The notes beneath the pieces are model-generated. The model was given only the letters and a program-made list of their open reading frames with translations. It was not told the origin of the DNA and searched no databases. Position numbers and translations under genes: made by a program. Of a DNA stretch of 64,000 nt, positions 8,128-16,851 are shown piece after piece; the first letter of the stretch is position 1; every line of letters begins with the position of its first letter. This stretch comes from Sphingobacteriales bacterium 44-15 (lineage in GTDB: Bacteria; Bacteroidota; Bacteroidia; Chitinophagales; Chitinophagaceae). The stretch spans positions 218,794-282,793 of the forward strand of contig MKWG01000011.1 of assembly GCA_001899685.1 (NCBI GenBank). Reading direction: 5' to 3'.

Positions 8128-9781
8128 GAAAATATTTAAATGGCTGCTGTATATAGTGGCGTTCCTGGTAATAGTATTATTATGCGGCTTTGGCTATATA
8201 GTGTATGTAAGCAGGACCGATCCGCCGCAGATAGCAGATACGCAAAGTCTGGATTGGCAGAGATCAGATCATGGTCATAATTTTTATACTATCGGCAATA
8301 GCTGGTTCAGGAAAAGCAGGTCGGGGCTGTATGAAATGTATACGGAAGGCCGGCCGTTTGAGCGGGGCGTGGCGAACGGTAAGCTTTCAAAAGAGCTGGT
8401 GACCAGCCAGGAGGATTATTTCAATGCACAGATCAATAAAATGATCCCTTCAAAGGCTTACCTGCATTTTCTCAAGTATGTGATAGGATGGTTTAACCGT
8501 GATCTTGATAAAAACATTACTGAAGAGTATAAGGAAGAGATATACGGCATTTCAGCTTCAGCGTCTGATCAATACAATTATATCGGCACGAATTACCAGC
8601 GCATTTTAAATTATCATGCCGCCCATGATATCGGCCATGCATTGCAGAACATGGCGCTGGTGGGCTGCACTTCCTTTGGTACCTGGAACAACGCTTCACA
8701 GGACAGCGATATGATCATAGGGAGGAACTTTGATTTTTATGTGGGCGATGATTTTGCAAAGAATAAGATCGTTTCATTTGAAAGCCCGGCCGACGGATAT
8801 AAATTCATGAGCGTGACCTGGGGAGGCTTTATAGGCGTGGTATCCGGCATGAATGAGAAAGGGCTGACAGTGACCATAAACGCCGCAAAGAGCAGCATCC
8901 CTTCCGGGTCGGCTACACCGGTTTCGCTGGTGGCACGGGAAATATTGCAATATGCAGGCAATATAAAAGAGGCTGTGGCAATCGCCCACAAGCGGACGAT
9001 GTTTGTGTCTGAGTCATTCCTTGTAGGATCTGCGGCGGATAATAAAGCCGTGATCATTGAGAAAACACCGGATACGCTTGATGTATACGATCCGCAGTCG
9101 GATCATATCATGTGCTCCAATCATTTCCAGGGGGAGTTATTAGCCGGGTCGGAGCCTAATATAGAGCAAGTGAAAAAAAGCGCTTCCGCATACCGCTATG
9201 AACGTTTGCAGGAATTGATGCAGGAAAACGGGAAGAACACGGTACAGAAAACGGCAGCAATACTCCGCGACCGGAAAGGGTTGCACGATACGGATATCGG
9301 GTTGGGCAATGAAAAAGCCATGAACCAGCTCATCGCTCATCATGCCATTATTTTTGAGCCGAAGAAGCTGCTGGTATGGGTGTCTACTACTCCCTGGCAA
9401 CTGGGTGAGTTCGTAGCCTATGATCTTCACAGCATTTTTGCACTGCGTGGGCTTAGTGAAAACCGCGAGCTGTATGACAGCACGCTCACCATACCCCCGG
9501 ACAGCTTCCTGCTTACAGCACAGTTTCAGCAGTTTGAAAAATTCCGTGAGTATAAGCGCAGGATAGCTGACGGAGAGGTTATTGACCCAGACAGTCTTGT
9601 TGCCAGCAACCCGCAGTTTTATCATGCTTATGTTTTGGCCGGCGACTACTGCTACAGGCACAATCAGCCTGCGAAAGCAGTAAAGTATTACGAGCGGGCG
9701 CTCACTAAAGAGATAGCGACGGTAAATGAAGAAGAATATATTAAAAAGCAGATCAGCGAAATAAAAAAGAAACCGGAGTGA
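8114..9781 (+). CDS. C45-type autoproteolytic acyltransferase/hydrolase, membrane-anchored
   Basis: A 555-residue protein with an N-terminal membrane anchor (about 9-32). The core (about 75-430) looks like the acyl-CoA:6-aminopenicillanate acyltransferase / C45 family of Ntn hydrolases. Its likely nucleophile is Cys185 in LVGCTSFGTWNNAS, followed by GRNFDFY and GGFIGVVSGMNEKGL, both typical of the family. Family members mature by cleaving just before this Cys. The C-terminal 60 residues look like one TPR unit (YVLAGDYCYRHNQPAKAVKYY). The position between a polyene-type reductase and holo-ACP synthase suggests that it transfers or hydrolyses an acyl group in the same pathway; this is inference. 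Confidence 0.82.
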   Translation: MRRVKKIFKWLLYIVAFLVIVLLCGFGYIVYVSRTDPPQIADTQSLDWQRSDHGHNFYTIGNSWFRKSRSGLYEMYTEGRPFERGVANGKLSKELVTSQEDYFNAQINKMIPSKAYLHFLKYVIGWFNRDLDKNITEEYKEEIYGISASASDQYNYIGTNYQRILNYHAAHDIGHALQNMALVGCTSFGTWNNASQDSDMIIGRNFDFYVGDDFAKNKIVSFESPADGYKFMSVTWGGFIGVVSGMNEKGLTVTINAAKSSIPSGSATPVSLVAREILQYAGNIKEAVAIAHKRTMFVSESFLVGSAADNKAVIIEKTPDTLDVYDPQSDHIMCSNHFQGELLAGSEPNIEQVKKSASAYRYERLQELMQENGKNTVQKTAAILRDRKGLHDTDIGLGNEKAMNQLIAHHAIIFEPKKLLVWVSTTPWQLGEFVAYDLHSIFALRGLSENRELYDSTLTIPPDSFLLTAQFQQFEKFREYKRRIADGEVIDPDSLVASNPQFYHAYVLAGDYCYRHNQPAKAVKYYERALTKEIATVNEEEYIKKQISEIKKKPE

Positions 9782-9782
9782 T

Positions 9783-10166
9783 ATGACGGCAGGTATCGGG
9801 ACAGATATTGTAGAAGTAGACCGGATCGCTGCCTCCCTCGGCAAGGAGCAGGGGTTCCGGGAAATGGTTTTTTCTCCCCTCGAAATAGCTTACTGCGAAG
9901 CAAAGACACACAAATATGAACATTACGCCGCCCGGTTTGCCGCCAAGGAAGCGTTCTTCAAAGCCATAGGTACGGGCTGGAAAAACGGCACTTCCTTCAA
10001 CGAGATCGAAATATACAATGAAGTATCCGGTAAGCCACATATACGCCTGCTCGGCGCCACTGCTGCTACGTTGAGTGAGCTGACACCGGAAAAGATCCAG
10101 GTTTCTCTTTCCCATACGGTATCTATGGCTATTGCGGTGGTAATGGTGGGGCGCTTTTCGCTGTGA
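9783..10166 (+). CDS. acpS: Holo-[acyl-carrier-protein] synthase (4'-phosphopantetheinyl transferase)
   Basis: A 127-residue protein, the usual AcpS length. GIGTDIVEVDRI at 4-15 supplies the magnesium-binding Asp8, and RFAAKEAFFKAIG at 51-63 supplies Glu56 and the CoA-binding Lys. SLSHT near the C-terminus is also conserved. It moves 4'-phosphopantetheine from CoA to a serine of an acyl carrier protein. The start lies one base after the C45 stop, so the gene closes the operon. Whether it is the housekeeping AcpS or a pathway-dedicated copy cannot be told here; no acyl carrier protein or ketosynthase gene lies in the window. Confidence 0.9.
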   Translation: MTAGIGTDIVEVDRIAASLGKEQGFREMVFSPLEIAYCEAKTHKYEHYAARFAAKEAFFKAIGTGWKNGTSFNEIEIYNEVSGKPHIRLLGATAATLSELTPEKIQVSLSHTVSMAIAVVMVGRFSL

Positions 10167-10245
10167 GAATTATGTTGCGCCGGGTGCTGCATGTAAGTTC
10201 ATGGCTGTGTTATTTGTACCTTGTTGGTTTAAGAAACTAAGATAA

Positions 10246-10398
10246 GTTAAAGCAAGCCGCAGGTCCGGCCTGGCACAAGGCAATGCCACCAAACCTGCAC
10301 CAGGCGGGGAATTTCTGGTGCCCCTTTATGATTTGGAAACAGATATTGGCGAGGAACATAACCTTGCTGAGCAGCACCCTGAAGCGGTTGAAAAATAG
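10246..10398 (+). pseudogene. Remnant of a sulfatase C-terminus
   Basis: Within the 364-base gap after acpS, a short open frame without a start codon reads LYDLETDIGEEHNLAEQHPE near its end and stops at 10396-10398. A LYDLxxDxxExxNLAxxHPE block is the characteristic C-terminal end of type I sulfatases. The upstream part is short, with an in-frame stop at 10243 and no catalytic region, so this is a decayed or deleted gene. I see nothing else recognisable in the gap (10167-10530), which becomes AT-rich before the DUF1080 gene. Confidence 0.6.
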
Positions 10399-10530
10399 TT
10401 GAGTTTTTTAATAATGCCGGTATATAAAAAATATGTTTTAAAGAAAAAAGTGTTATCATTGAAGCTTTAACCGCTATGCCTTTTGATCCGTGCAGAAGCA
10501 TAGCATTAGCAAAACCAATTACCAATAAAA

Positions 10531-11346
10531 ATGAATGTTAAAACTAAACCTGGTTATCTGCAGTGTCTTTTTAAGCTTGCTGTTTTACTTTTGATCATTG
10601 CATCTTGTAATAACCAATCCAACAAAAAAGAAGAAAGCACAACTACCGGAACCAGGGAGGACAACTCCGGATGGACTTATCTTTTTGATGGTACCAGTCT
10701 TAAAGGATGGCGGGGATACAATATGGATTCCCTACCTCCCGGATGGACCATAAAGGACAGTACCCTGACTTTTGATACTAAGCTTGGACTGGAACAGAAT
10801 TATACCGGCGGCAAGGACATTCTATACGGAGCCGAAGAATTCGAAAACTTTGAACTGTACCTGGAATGGAAGCTGCCCAAAGGGGGGAACAGCGGTATTT
10901 TTTATCACGTAAAAGAAGGGTACGACGGACCTCCCTTTGTAGCTCCGGAATATCAATTGATTGATGATGAAAACTATGCCAGTATCCATGATCTGACGGC
11001 CTACAATACCAGTTTGGGGTACACAGATCATCCTGAAGAACTTAAGCCTTTGCAACAAACCGGGGCCGACTATGCTATGCACCCGCCCGATCCGGGAAAG
11101 ACTTTGTATCCCGTGGGAGAATGGAACAGTTCGAAAATCGTATTTACCCCAGAGAAAGTGGAGCATTGGCTCAATGGTAAAATGATATTATCTTTTGTTC
11201 CCTGGGATGACGCCTGGTACGCAAAGAAAAATTCCGACAAGTGGAAAAACAGTCCCGATTACGGAAAATTCAGGAAAGGCTATATTGCTTTACAGGATCA
11301 TGCGAGTCCTATATGGTTCAGAAACATAAAAATAAAAAAACGATAA
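10531..11346 (+). CDS. DUF1080 (3-keto-disaccharide hydrolase-like) lipoprotein
   Basis: A 271-residue protein with a lipoprotein signal peptide; IIASC places the lipidated Cys at 26. The mature part starts with WTYLFDGTSLKGWRG, the hallmark of DUF1080, and continues as a concanavalin-like sandwich through NFELYLEWKLPKGGNSGIFYHV to a WFRNIKIKK end. Some members act on 3-keto-glycosides, working with Gfo/Idh dehydrogenases, and such a gene follows only 18 bases later. It is probably located in the periplasm or on a membrane leaflet; the substrate is unknown. Confidence 0.87.
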   Translation: MNVKTKPGYLQCLFKLAVLLLIIASCNNQSNKKEESTTTGTREDNSGWTYLFDGTSLKGWRGYNMDSLPPGWTIKDSTLTFDTKLGLEQNYTGGKDILYGAEEFENFELYLEWKLPKGGNSGIFYHVKEGYDGPPFVAPEYQLIDDENYASIHDLTAYNTSLGYTDHPEELKPLQQTGADYAMHPPDPGKTLYPVGEWNSSKIVFTPEKVEHWLNGKMILSFVPWDDAWYAKKNSDKWKNSPDYGKFRKGYIALQDHASPIWFRNIKIKKR

Positions 11347-11364
11347 AACGGTAAGCTTTAGATC

Positions 11365-12789
11365 ATGAACAAAAGAGAATTTATCAAAAACAGCGTTGCG
11401 GGGGCACTGGGAATGATATTGGTGCCTTCCTTTTTGAAAGGGGCAAACCTAAAAGAAAAGCTGAGAACGGCCCATATTGGCGTGGGCGGCATGGGAATGG
11501 CGGATTTGAAAGCCATTTCGTCCCACTCCGCGGTAGAAGTGGTTGCACTATGCGATGTGGATGCCATAAACCTTTCCGTGGCCCACAAAATGCATCCGGG
11601 AGCACGGATATTTTTTGATTACCGGGCAATGTTGAAGGAAATGGGTAATGAAATAGATGCCGTTATTGTTTCCACGCCTGACCACACTCATGCACCGGCT
11701 TCCCTGACGGCCATGAATATGAATAAGCCTGTGTACTGTCAAAAACCGTTGACGCACTATGTGTCCGAATCCAGGAAAATGAAAAAACTGGCTGCTGAAA
11801 AAGGACTGGTCACACAAATGGGTATCCAGGTACACTCTTTTTACGATTACAAGCTGGCCACACTTTTGATTCAGTCCGGTATTATTGGTAAAGTGCATAC
11901 TGTACATGCATGGTCTCCCAAAAATTGGGGGTACGATGGTCCATTGCCTGAGGGAGAAGACCCCGTTCCGGAACAACTTGATTGGAACCTTTGGCTGGGC
12001 ACATCAAAAAAACGACCTTATAAAAAAGGCATGTACCATCCCGCTAACTGGAGAAAACTCATGGATTATGGTTGTGGCACCCTGGGCGATATGGGAGTTC
12101 ATATTTTCGATACCCCGTATAATGCTTTGAAATTGGATGTGCCGCGAACAATCACCACCGAATGCAGACCATCCAATGGATTTGGTTTTCCGGAGCACAA
12201 CATCGTTACTTATGAGTTTCCGGGTACCCAATACACGGCCGGCTCCTTAAAGTGGATCTGGTATGATGGCGAGGGCGCTCCCCGCATGTCCGAAGACCTG
12301 ATATTGCCCGGCATGGAGATGAAGAAGGACAAAAAGACACAGGATGCAGGTGCCAGGGACAAGATATCATTAGATGCCGGAGTAGCCGCCGGAAATGAAT
12401 TGCCGGAGCAGGGAGCCATGTTTGTTGGGGAAGAAGGCAGATTATTATTGCCTCACTTTATGCAACTCCCAAGGAAAATCAGAAAGGGTAAGTACGTGGA
12501 CATTTCCAAAGAAATCGCTAAGGTTTCAAAAGAACACAACCTGGGTGAACCCATCCGGGATTATGACCGGGAAGGACCTAAACATTACCATCAGTTTGTG
12601 GATGCCTGTTTGGGGAAGGCTACCACTACGGCTCCCTTTGATTATGCTGCGAGATTGACCGAGACCATTTTGTTGGGAACCATCGCCGGACGCTTCCCCG
12701 GGGAGACGCTGCACTGGGATGCAGTAACCGCGAAATTTAAAGAAGAGAAAGCGAACCAATATTTAGCTGGCGATTATCGGGAGTTTTAA
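11365..12789 (+). CDS. Secreted Gfo/Idh/MocA family oxidoreductase
   Basis: A 474-residue protein. An N-terminal export signal (MNKREFIKNSVAGALGMILV, with KR instead of the Tat RR) precedes a Rossmann fold with HIGVGGMGM at about 38-45 and CDVD at 63-66. QKPLTHY at 126-132 corresponds to the EKP catalytic Lys motif. The long C-terminal domain is of the type found in Bacteroidota and Planctomycetes secreted members. These enzymes oxidise or reduce sugar hydroxyls with NAD(P); pairing with the preceding DUF1080 gene suggests oxidation to a 3-keto sugar followed by hydrolysis. That pathway is inferred from family knowledge. Confidence 0.87.
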   Translation: MNKREFIKNSVAGALGMILVPSFLKGANLKEKLRTAHIGVGGMGMADLKAISSHSAVEVVALCDVDAINLSVAHKMHPGARIFFDYRAMLKEMGNEIDAVIVSTPDHTHAPASLTAMNMNKPVYCQKPLTHYVSESRKMKKLAAEKGLVTQMGIQVHSFYDYKLATLLIQSGIIGKVHTVHAWSPKNWGYDGPLPEGEDPVPEQLDWNLWLGTSKKRPYKKGMYHPANWRKLMDYGCGTLGDMGVHIFDTPYNALKLDVPRTITTECRPSNGFGFPEHNIVTYEFPGTQYTAGSLKWIWYDGEGAPRMSEDLILPGMEMKKDKKTQDAGARDKISLDAGVAAGNELPEQGAMFVGEEGRLLLPHFMQLPRKIRKGKYVDISKEIAKVSKEHNLGEPIRDYDREGPKHYHQFVDACLGKATTTAPFDYAARLTETILLGTIAGRFPGETLHWDAVTAKFKEEKANQYLAGDYREF

Positions 12790-12841
12790 TGAAAAGCAGT
12801 CGTGCTGCATACCACTTCCCAAATTCATAAAAGACATTGTT

Positions 12842-13060
12842 ATGAGTTCGGCATTTGTAAGAGAAAGCGATGAACAATGGTTGCACGAGGTGGCGCCGGG
12901 GTTGCCGGCCCTGCTGGTGTACCTCACCAGGGAAAACAATGGCGTGCGTATATATGAAAAAAGAAATTACCTAAGTGAAAAAAACGGACGCCCGGTATAT
13001 GAAATGAGCAACGGTTTGAGCTACAGCAAAGATGATAAAGGGCAATGGTATGTTGTGTAG
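12842..13060 (+). CDS. Small conserved protein of unknown function (72 aa)
   Basis: A 72-residue soluble protein starting MSSAFVRESDEQWLHEV and ending in SKDDKGQWYVV. The residue pattern (FVRE, LxxLTRENNG, EMSNGLSY) looks like a short conserved Bacteroidota family, but I cannot assign a function. It follows the Gfo/Idh gene by 52 bases and is closed by a strong hairpin terminator, so it may be the last gene of that transcript. Confidence 0.65.
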   Translation: MSSAFVRESDEQWLHEVAPGLPALLVYLTRENNGVRIYEKRNYLSEKNGRPVYEMSNGLSYSKDDKGQWYVV

Positions 13061-13120
13061 ACCTGGCTGTGAGCTTTCGGCTATGGACTATCCGCCTGGC
13101 TGTAAGGAACATCAGGCATT

Positions 13121-13166
13121 AAAATTAAAACAGGCTGTTGATAGGATCACAGCCTGTTTTAATTTT
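13121..13166. terminator. Bidirectional intrinsic terminator
   Basis: An 18-bp perfect inverted repeat (AAAATTAAAACAGGCTGT at 13121-13138 and its complement at 13149-13166) with a 10-base loop. The outer part is A/T-only on both sides, giving a U-run in either direction. It lies between two convergent genes, the 72-aa gene and the DUF6515 gene. Confidence 0.85.
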
Positions 13167-13186
13167 TGCCTGAAAGATCGATATTG

Positions 13187-13801
13187 TTATTCTATAAATC
13201 CAACAACCTGGTATGCTCTTCCGTGAGAGGTGTTTACCCTGTCATAAAGTACCCCGTCGTATTCGTAATAGGTATACCCGTTGTACACTACTTTTTCATA
13301 ATCTGCAGGCAGCGCGTCAACTATTGTTCCTATCTCCGGGTTCACTACTTCGTAATAACCATTGCGGTCAAAGTAGAACACTCCTTCAAAGAAATAATAA
13401 AGCGTATTTCCAAAGTTAATCCTCTGGTAGTTGGGAGGCAAAGTCCTGATATGCATGCCTCTTGGAGGGCGAGCCTGGATGTACCTGCCGTTATTTTCAA
13501 TATAAAACCTGCCGTTATTATAATCGTAGTTACGGTTGTTATACACAACACGTTCAGCGCCGGTCGGCCTTTGCCTTGTGGCGACTACTTTTATTTTTTC
13601 TTTTTTGAACTGTGCATTATCCCTGCTGATAGTGCCGATATTTCTCCTGTTGTCATTTTGGGGAGCAGCAGGTTGCCGCTCTGATCTCACTTCCGGTCTG
13701 CTGTTAGATTGCCCCCTGTTCCTGTTCTGTGCCGACACATTCAATGAGCCTGCAGCTATAATGAACATAAACATCGTTCTGAGTAACTTACTTTTTGTCA
13801 T
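13187..13801 (-). CDS. DUF6515-type exported protein
   Basis: A 204-residue protein with a signal peptide ending near SAQ (residue 25). A disordered N/R/Q-rich stretch (26-70) is followed by two repeats of an RYY/YYxxxGVFY type. FGNTLYYFFEGVFYFDRNGYYEVVNPEIGTIV is carried over into PADYEKVVYNGYTYYEYDGVLYD. This matches the DUF6515 family of Bacteroidota, whose function is unknown; it is probably periplasmic or an envelope protein. Confidence 0.75.
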   Translation of the reverse strand: MTKSKLLRTMFMFIIAAGSLNVSAQNRNRGQSNSRPEVRSERQPAAPQNDNRRNIGTISRDNAQFKKEKIKVVATRQRPTGAERVVYNNRNYDYNNGRFYIENNGRYIQARPPRGMHIRTLPPNYQRINFGNTLYYFFEGVFYFDRNGYYEVVNPEIGTIVDALPADYEKVVYNGYTYYEYDGVLYDRVNTSHGRAYQVVGFIE

Positions 13802-14101
13802 AATGCTTCATTTTATATTTTGTCAGATGCTTTTGTGCTGCAATTGGTTTATTGCCACACTGTTAATTTTTGTTAATGAATTTCGCCAGTGATTACTTCC
13901 ATATTTATTGACGTTAGTTTCTTATTATTATTTTGCGGTTCACCGACGGATAACAGGTGTTCACCTATTTTAGAGTTTCACTGCAAACTGTCGCGGTAAA
14001 TTTGCTGTATCAAACTCATATCTTATGATGTTGATGGCTACACAGGTGGTATAACAAGTCTCTTCCCTCAAAAAATTATTCATCATTTTAATATTTATTT
14101 T
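13802..14101. other. Intergenic gap between divergent genes
   Basis: Three hundred AT-rich bases between the divergent DUF6515 and EF-hand genes. I found no exact TAnnTTTG box in the right orientation for either gene and no RNA gene or strong hairpin. It presumably holds both promoters. Confidence 0.4.
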
Positions 14102-14386
14102 ATGATCAAAAGAAGCATTTTTATCTGCATGCTGGTTACCTGCTTTGCTGCTGTTTCTTCTTATGCACAGGAAAAAAAAGATCCGCCTAAACGCGATCCC
14201 GAGGAATTGTTTAAAAAACTGGATACAGACGGAGATGGAAAGATAAGTAAAGATGAAGCGGATAAGTCTGAACATAAAATGATCAAAGATCATTTTAGTG
14301 AGATTGATACAAATTCCGATGGCTATATCAGCAAGGAAGAATTTAAAGCTTTTAAGCCCAAAGGTGCCCCACACAGGAAAGGCTAA
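14102..14386 (+). CDS. Secreted EF-hand calcium-binding protein
   Basis: A 94-residue protein with a signal peptide ending at about SYAQ (residue 23). The mature part carries two EF-hand loops, DTDGDGKISKDE at 41-52 and DTNSDGYISKEE at 69-80, both with the canonical acidic ligands at positions 1, 3, 5 and 12. The first could pair with the second as in small calmodulin-like modules. It probably binds calcium in the periplasm; no partner is evident. It is monocistronic, ended by a clear terminator. Confidence 0.85.
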   Translation: MIKRSIFICMLVTCFAAVSSYAQEKKDPPKRDPEELFKKLDTDGDGKISKDEADKSEHKMIKDHFSEIDTNSDGYISKEEFKAFKPKGAPHRKG

Positions 14387-14441
14387 TACCAGGTATTTGC
14401 GCTGAACATAATATTCAGGTGTAGTTGTCTGCAAATTAGTG

Positions 14442-14470
14442 AGCATTGACGAAAGTCAATGCTTTTTCTT
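14442..14470 (+). terminator. Intrinsic terminator after the EF-hand gene
   Basis: A perfect 9-bp stem, AGCATTGAC (14442-14450) and GTCAATGCT (14455-14463), with a GAAA tetraloop, followed by TTTTCTT. It lies 56 bases after the stop codon. Confidence 0.85.
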
Positions 14471-14505
14471 GCCCGGAAGCAACGTCCGGCAGGGAGTGGC
14501 AATAG

Positions 14506-14513
14506 TAATTTTG
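14506..14513 (+). promoter_or_regulatory. Putative -7 element for the DoxX gene
   Basis: TAATTTTG matches TAnnTTTG exactly. It ends only 8 bases before the first ATG (14522) and 14 before the ATG at 14528, so transcription would begin almost at the start codon. This favours 14528 as the translation start. No good -33 box was found. Confidence 0.45.
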
Positions 14514-14527
14514 CCTAAAATATGATA

Positions 14528-14944
14528 ATGAAAAAACTTTTTGTCGCAAACACGAAATATTTGAACTCCGACATTGCTTTATTGACCGGAAGGGCTTTGA
14601 TCGCAGCGCTGATGCTGTCGCACGGACTCCCCAAAATGCAAATGCTGTTTTCGGACGGCGCTTTACAGTTTCCTGCAGCTCTTGGTATGAGTGCCGGACT
14701 CTCGCTGGCGCTTGCCGTTTTTGCTGAAGTAGTATGTTCCCTGCTGATCCTTGTTGGTTTGGGCACCAGGCTGGCCAGCATACCCTTGATCATTACAATG
14801 CTTGTTGCTGCCTTTTCTATTCATGCCGCCGAAGGCTTTGCTAAAATGGAGCTGCCCCTGCTTTACCTGGCAGGATATTTTGTGTTTTTCATCGCGGGCA
14901 GTGGAAAATATTCGGTTGATCAGCTGATAAAGCAAAAACGATAG
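14528..14944 (+). CDS. DoxX family membrane protein
   Basis: A 138-residue protein with four predicted membrane helices (about 18-36, 50-72, 77-98, 105-126). The pattern ALLTGRALIAALMLSHGLPKM at the first helix and the GLGTRLASIPLIITM loop-helix are typical of DoxX/DoxD-like proteins. Family members sit in the inner membrane and are often tied to redox or sulfur stress, but most are uncharacterised. The start at 14528 (MKKLF) was preferred over 14522 because of the promoter position. Confidence 0.8.
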   Translation: MKKLFVANTKYLNSDIALLTGRALIAALMLSHGLPKMQMLFSDGALQFPAALGMSAGLSLALAVFAEVVCSLLILVGLGTRLASIPLIITMLVAAFSIHAAEGFAKMELPLLYLAGYFVFFIAGSGKYSVDQLIKQKR

Positions 14945-15106
14945 ATCCGGACTGTGTTGGAAAGCTACAGACCTGCATAATGCGGGATTTGTATCATGAG
15001 AAGTTTTTTCATTAAATTCAATGCCGGTTTCAATAAGCTGTCTTTTAATTTTTTGCTTGTGGTCTTAATTTTAGTGATCATAGCAGAACGTAAAAAAAAT
15101 AAAAGT

Positions 15107-16645
15107 ATGAAAATGTGTAAACGGGCAGGCAGCTTATTCTTTTTTCTTATCACAACTATTGTTGCTTATGCGCAGGACCGCCCTAATATTTTAGTCATCA
15201 TTTCTGATGATCACGCTTATCAGACCATCAGCGCTTATGGAAGCACCTTTACAAAAACACCTTCCATTGACAGGATAGCGCACGAAGGAGCTATTTTCAA
15301 CAGGGCGTATGTAACGAATTCTATCTGTGGTCCCAGCCGTGCATCAATATTAACAGGCAGATATAGTCATGTAAATGGATTTAAGGATAATGAAAACTCA
15401 AACTTCAATTTCAACCAGGATATTTTTGTCAAAGACCTGCAGGCTTCCGGGTATCTGACTGCATGGATAGGAAAAATGCATCTTGGGGACAATACACCGC
15501 AGGGGCTGGACTATTATAAGATACTTCCCGCGCAGGGCAGCTATTACAATCCTGATTTTATTGAAACCGGAAATAAAAAGACACAATATACCGGGTATGT
15601 AAGCAATATTATAACGGATATATCTGAAGACTGGCTGGACCATCGTGATAAAAGCAAGCCTTTTTGCCTGGTGATCGGTCATAAAGCCACGCACCGTACC
15701 TGGATGCCCGACCTGCCCGATCTGGGGATGTTTGAAGACAGTACCTTTCCATTACCGGTTGATTTTTATGATAATTATGATACCCGGAAAGCTGCTGCAG
15801 TGCAGGACATGACTATCTCTAAAACCATGCTGATGAGGTATGACCTCAAAGTGTTTGAAGACCCGGCAGATGCCGATAAGGAAGGAACGATAAGAAGAAT
15901 GAATCCTGAACAGAAGAAAAGGTTTTTGGCTTATTATTCCCGGATAAACGCAGATTTTAAGGCGAAAAATTTAACGGGCAATGCGCTTACGGAATGGAAA
16001 TACCAGCGGTATATGAGGGATTACCTGGCTACCGCCGCATCGCTCGACAGGAATATCGGCAGGATCCTGGACTATCTTGATAAAAACCAGCTTACTCAAA
16101 ATACGATCGTCATTTATCTTTCCGATCAGGGTTTTTATATGGGAGAACATGGTTGGTTTGATAAAAGATTTATGTACGAAGAATCGTTCAGGACACCGAT
16201 GGTGATACGTTATCCCGGAGTAGTAAAACCCGGGGCCAGTATCAATGCCTTTATTATGAATATTGACCTGGCCCCCACATTGCTGCAGGCGGGAGGCGTA
16301 AAAATTCCGGCAGATATGCAGGGGCAATCTTTCCTGCCTTTATTAAAACATGATAAGTATACCAGCCGTAATGCGATGTATTATCATTATTACGAAAACG
16401 GGGAGCACTCCGTATCTCCTCACTTTGGTATCAAAACAGAACGATATAAGCTGATCCGTTTTTATAAAAGGGTGGAAAGCTGGGAGTTGTTTGACCTGAA
16501 GAAGGACCCGCGTGAGCTGAAAAATATTTATGATACAAAAGAGGGCAGGCGGCTGGCGCCATCGCTTAAAAAACAGTTGCTTGGTTTGATAGAAAAATAT
16601 AATGATGCTGAAGCTAAAGCAATTTTCAATGAGCCGGTTAAATAG
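15107..16645 (+). CDS. Secreted type I sulfatase
   Basis: A 512-residue arylsulfatase-superfamily protein. The Cys-type maturation motif CGPSR starts at Cys74, which must be converted to formylglycine, and is followed by ASILTGRYSHVNG. Metal ligands include the Asp pair at 34-35 (ISDDHAY), and LSDQGFYMGEHGWFDK supplies the second metal/His site. The C-terminal ELFDLKKDPRELKNIYD is the usual sulfatase end. Features resemble sulfatases acting on GlcNAc-6-sulfate or related glycans, but the substrate is uncertain. The longest frame starts at 14996; the ATG at 15107 is chosen because a clean signal peptide (ending SAYAQ-like at VAYAQ, residue 23) begins there. Confidence 0.88.
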   Translation: MKMCKRAGSLFFFLITTIVAYAQDRPNILVIISDDHAYQTISAYGSTFTKTPSIDRIAHEGAIFNRAYVTNSICGPSRASILTGRYSHVNGFKDNENSNFNFNQDIFVKDLQASGYLTAWIGKMHLGDNTPQGLDYYKILPAQGSYYNPDFIETGNKKTQYTGYVSNIITDISEDWLDHRDKSKPFCLVIGHKATHRTWMPDLPDLGMFEDSTFPLPVDFYDNYDTRKAAAVQDMTISKTMLMRYDLKVFEDPADADKEGTIRRMNPEQKKRFLAYYSRINADFKAKNLTGNALTEWKYQRYMRDYLATAASLDRNIGRILDYLDKNQLTQNTIVIYLSDQGFYMGEHGWFDKRFMYEESFRTPMVIRYPGVVKPGASINAFIMNIDLAPTLLQAGGVKIPADMQGQSFLPLLKHDKYTSRNAMYYHYYENGEHSVSPHFGIKTERYKLIRFYKRVESWELFDLKKDPRELKNIYDTKEGRRLAPSLKKQLLGLIEKYNDAEAKAIFNEPVK

Positions 16646-16753
16646 AGCCTGCAAAGTACGCCACGGATGCACGAATGGATCTTAATGTATTTATTTGTAT
16701 TAATGGCTATTTCCTCTTTTGTTGTAACAGAATGCAGGAATATGCACTTAGCG

Positions 16754-16806
16754 TCATGTCAAACATGAAACGGTAGGCACGTCTCACAAAGAAATACGAA
16801 AAATTA
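16754..16806. repeat. Dispersed intergenic repeat, short copy
   Basis: The sequence around GTCAAACATGAAACGGTAGG and GTCTCACAAAGAAATACG is the reverse complement, in the same order, of the two ends of the longer element at 42926-43050. It lies in the gap between the two convergent sulfatase genes (16646-16851). I see no clear terminator in this gap. Confidence 0.65.
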
Positions 16807-16851
16807 TTCCTGACATAGTACTAATGAGCATATGTGCAGGGATATTCTTTA

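Noticed and set aside
13970-14446. 158-codon minus-strand frame over the EF-hand gene
   Set aside because: It is antisense to a gene with two perfect EF-hand loops and a signal peptide; the reverse frame has no domain and crosses a terminator.
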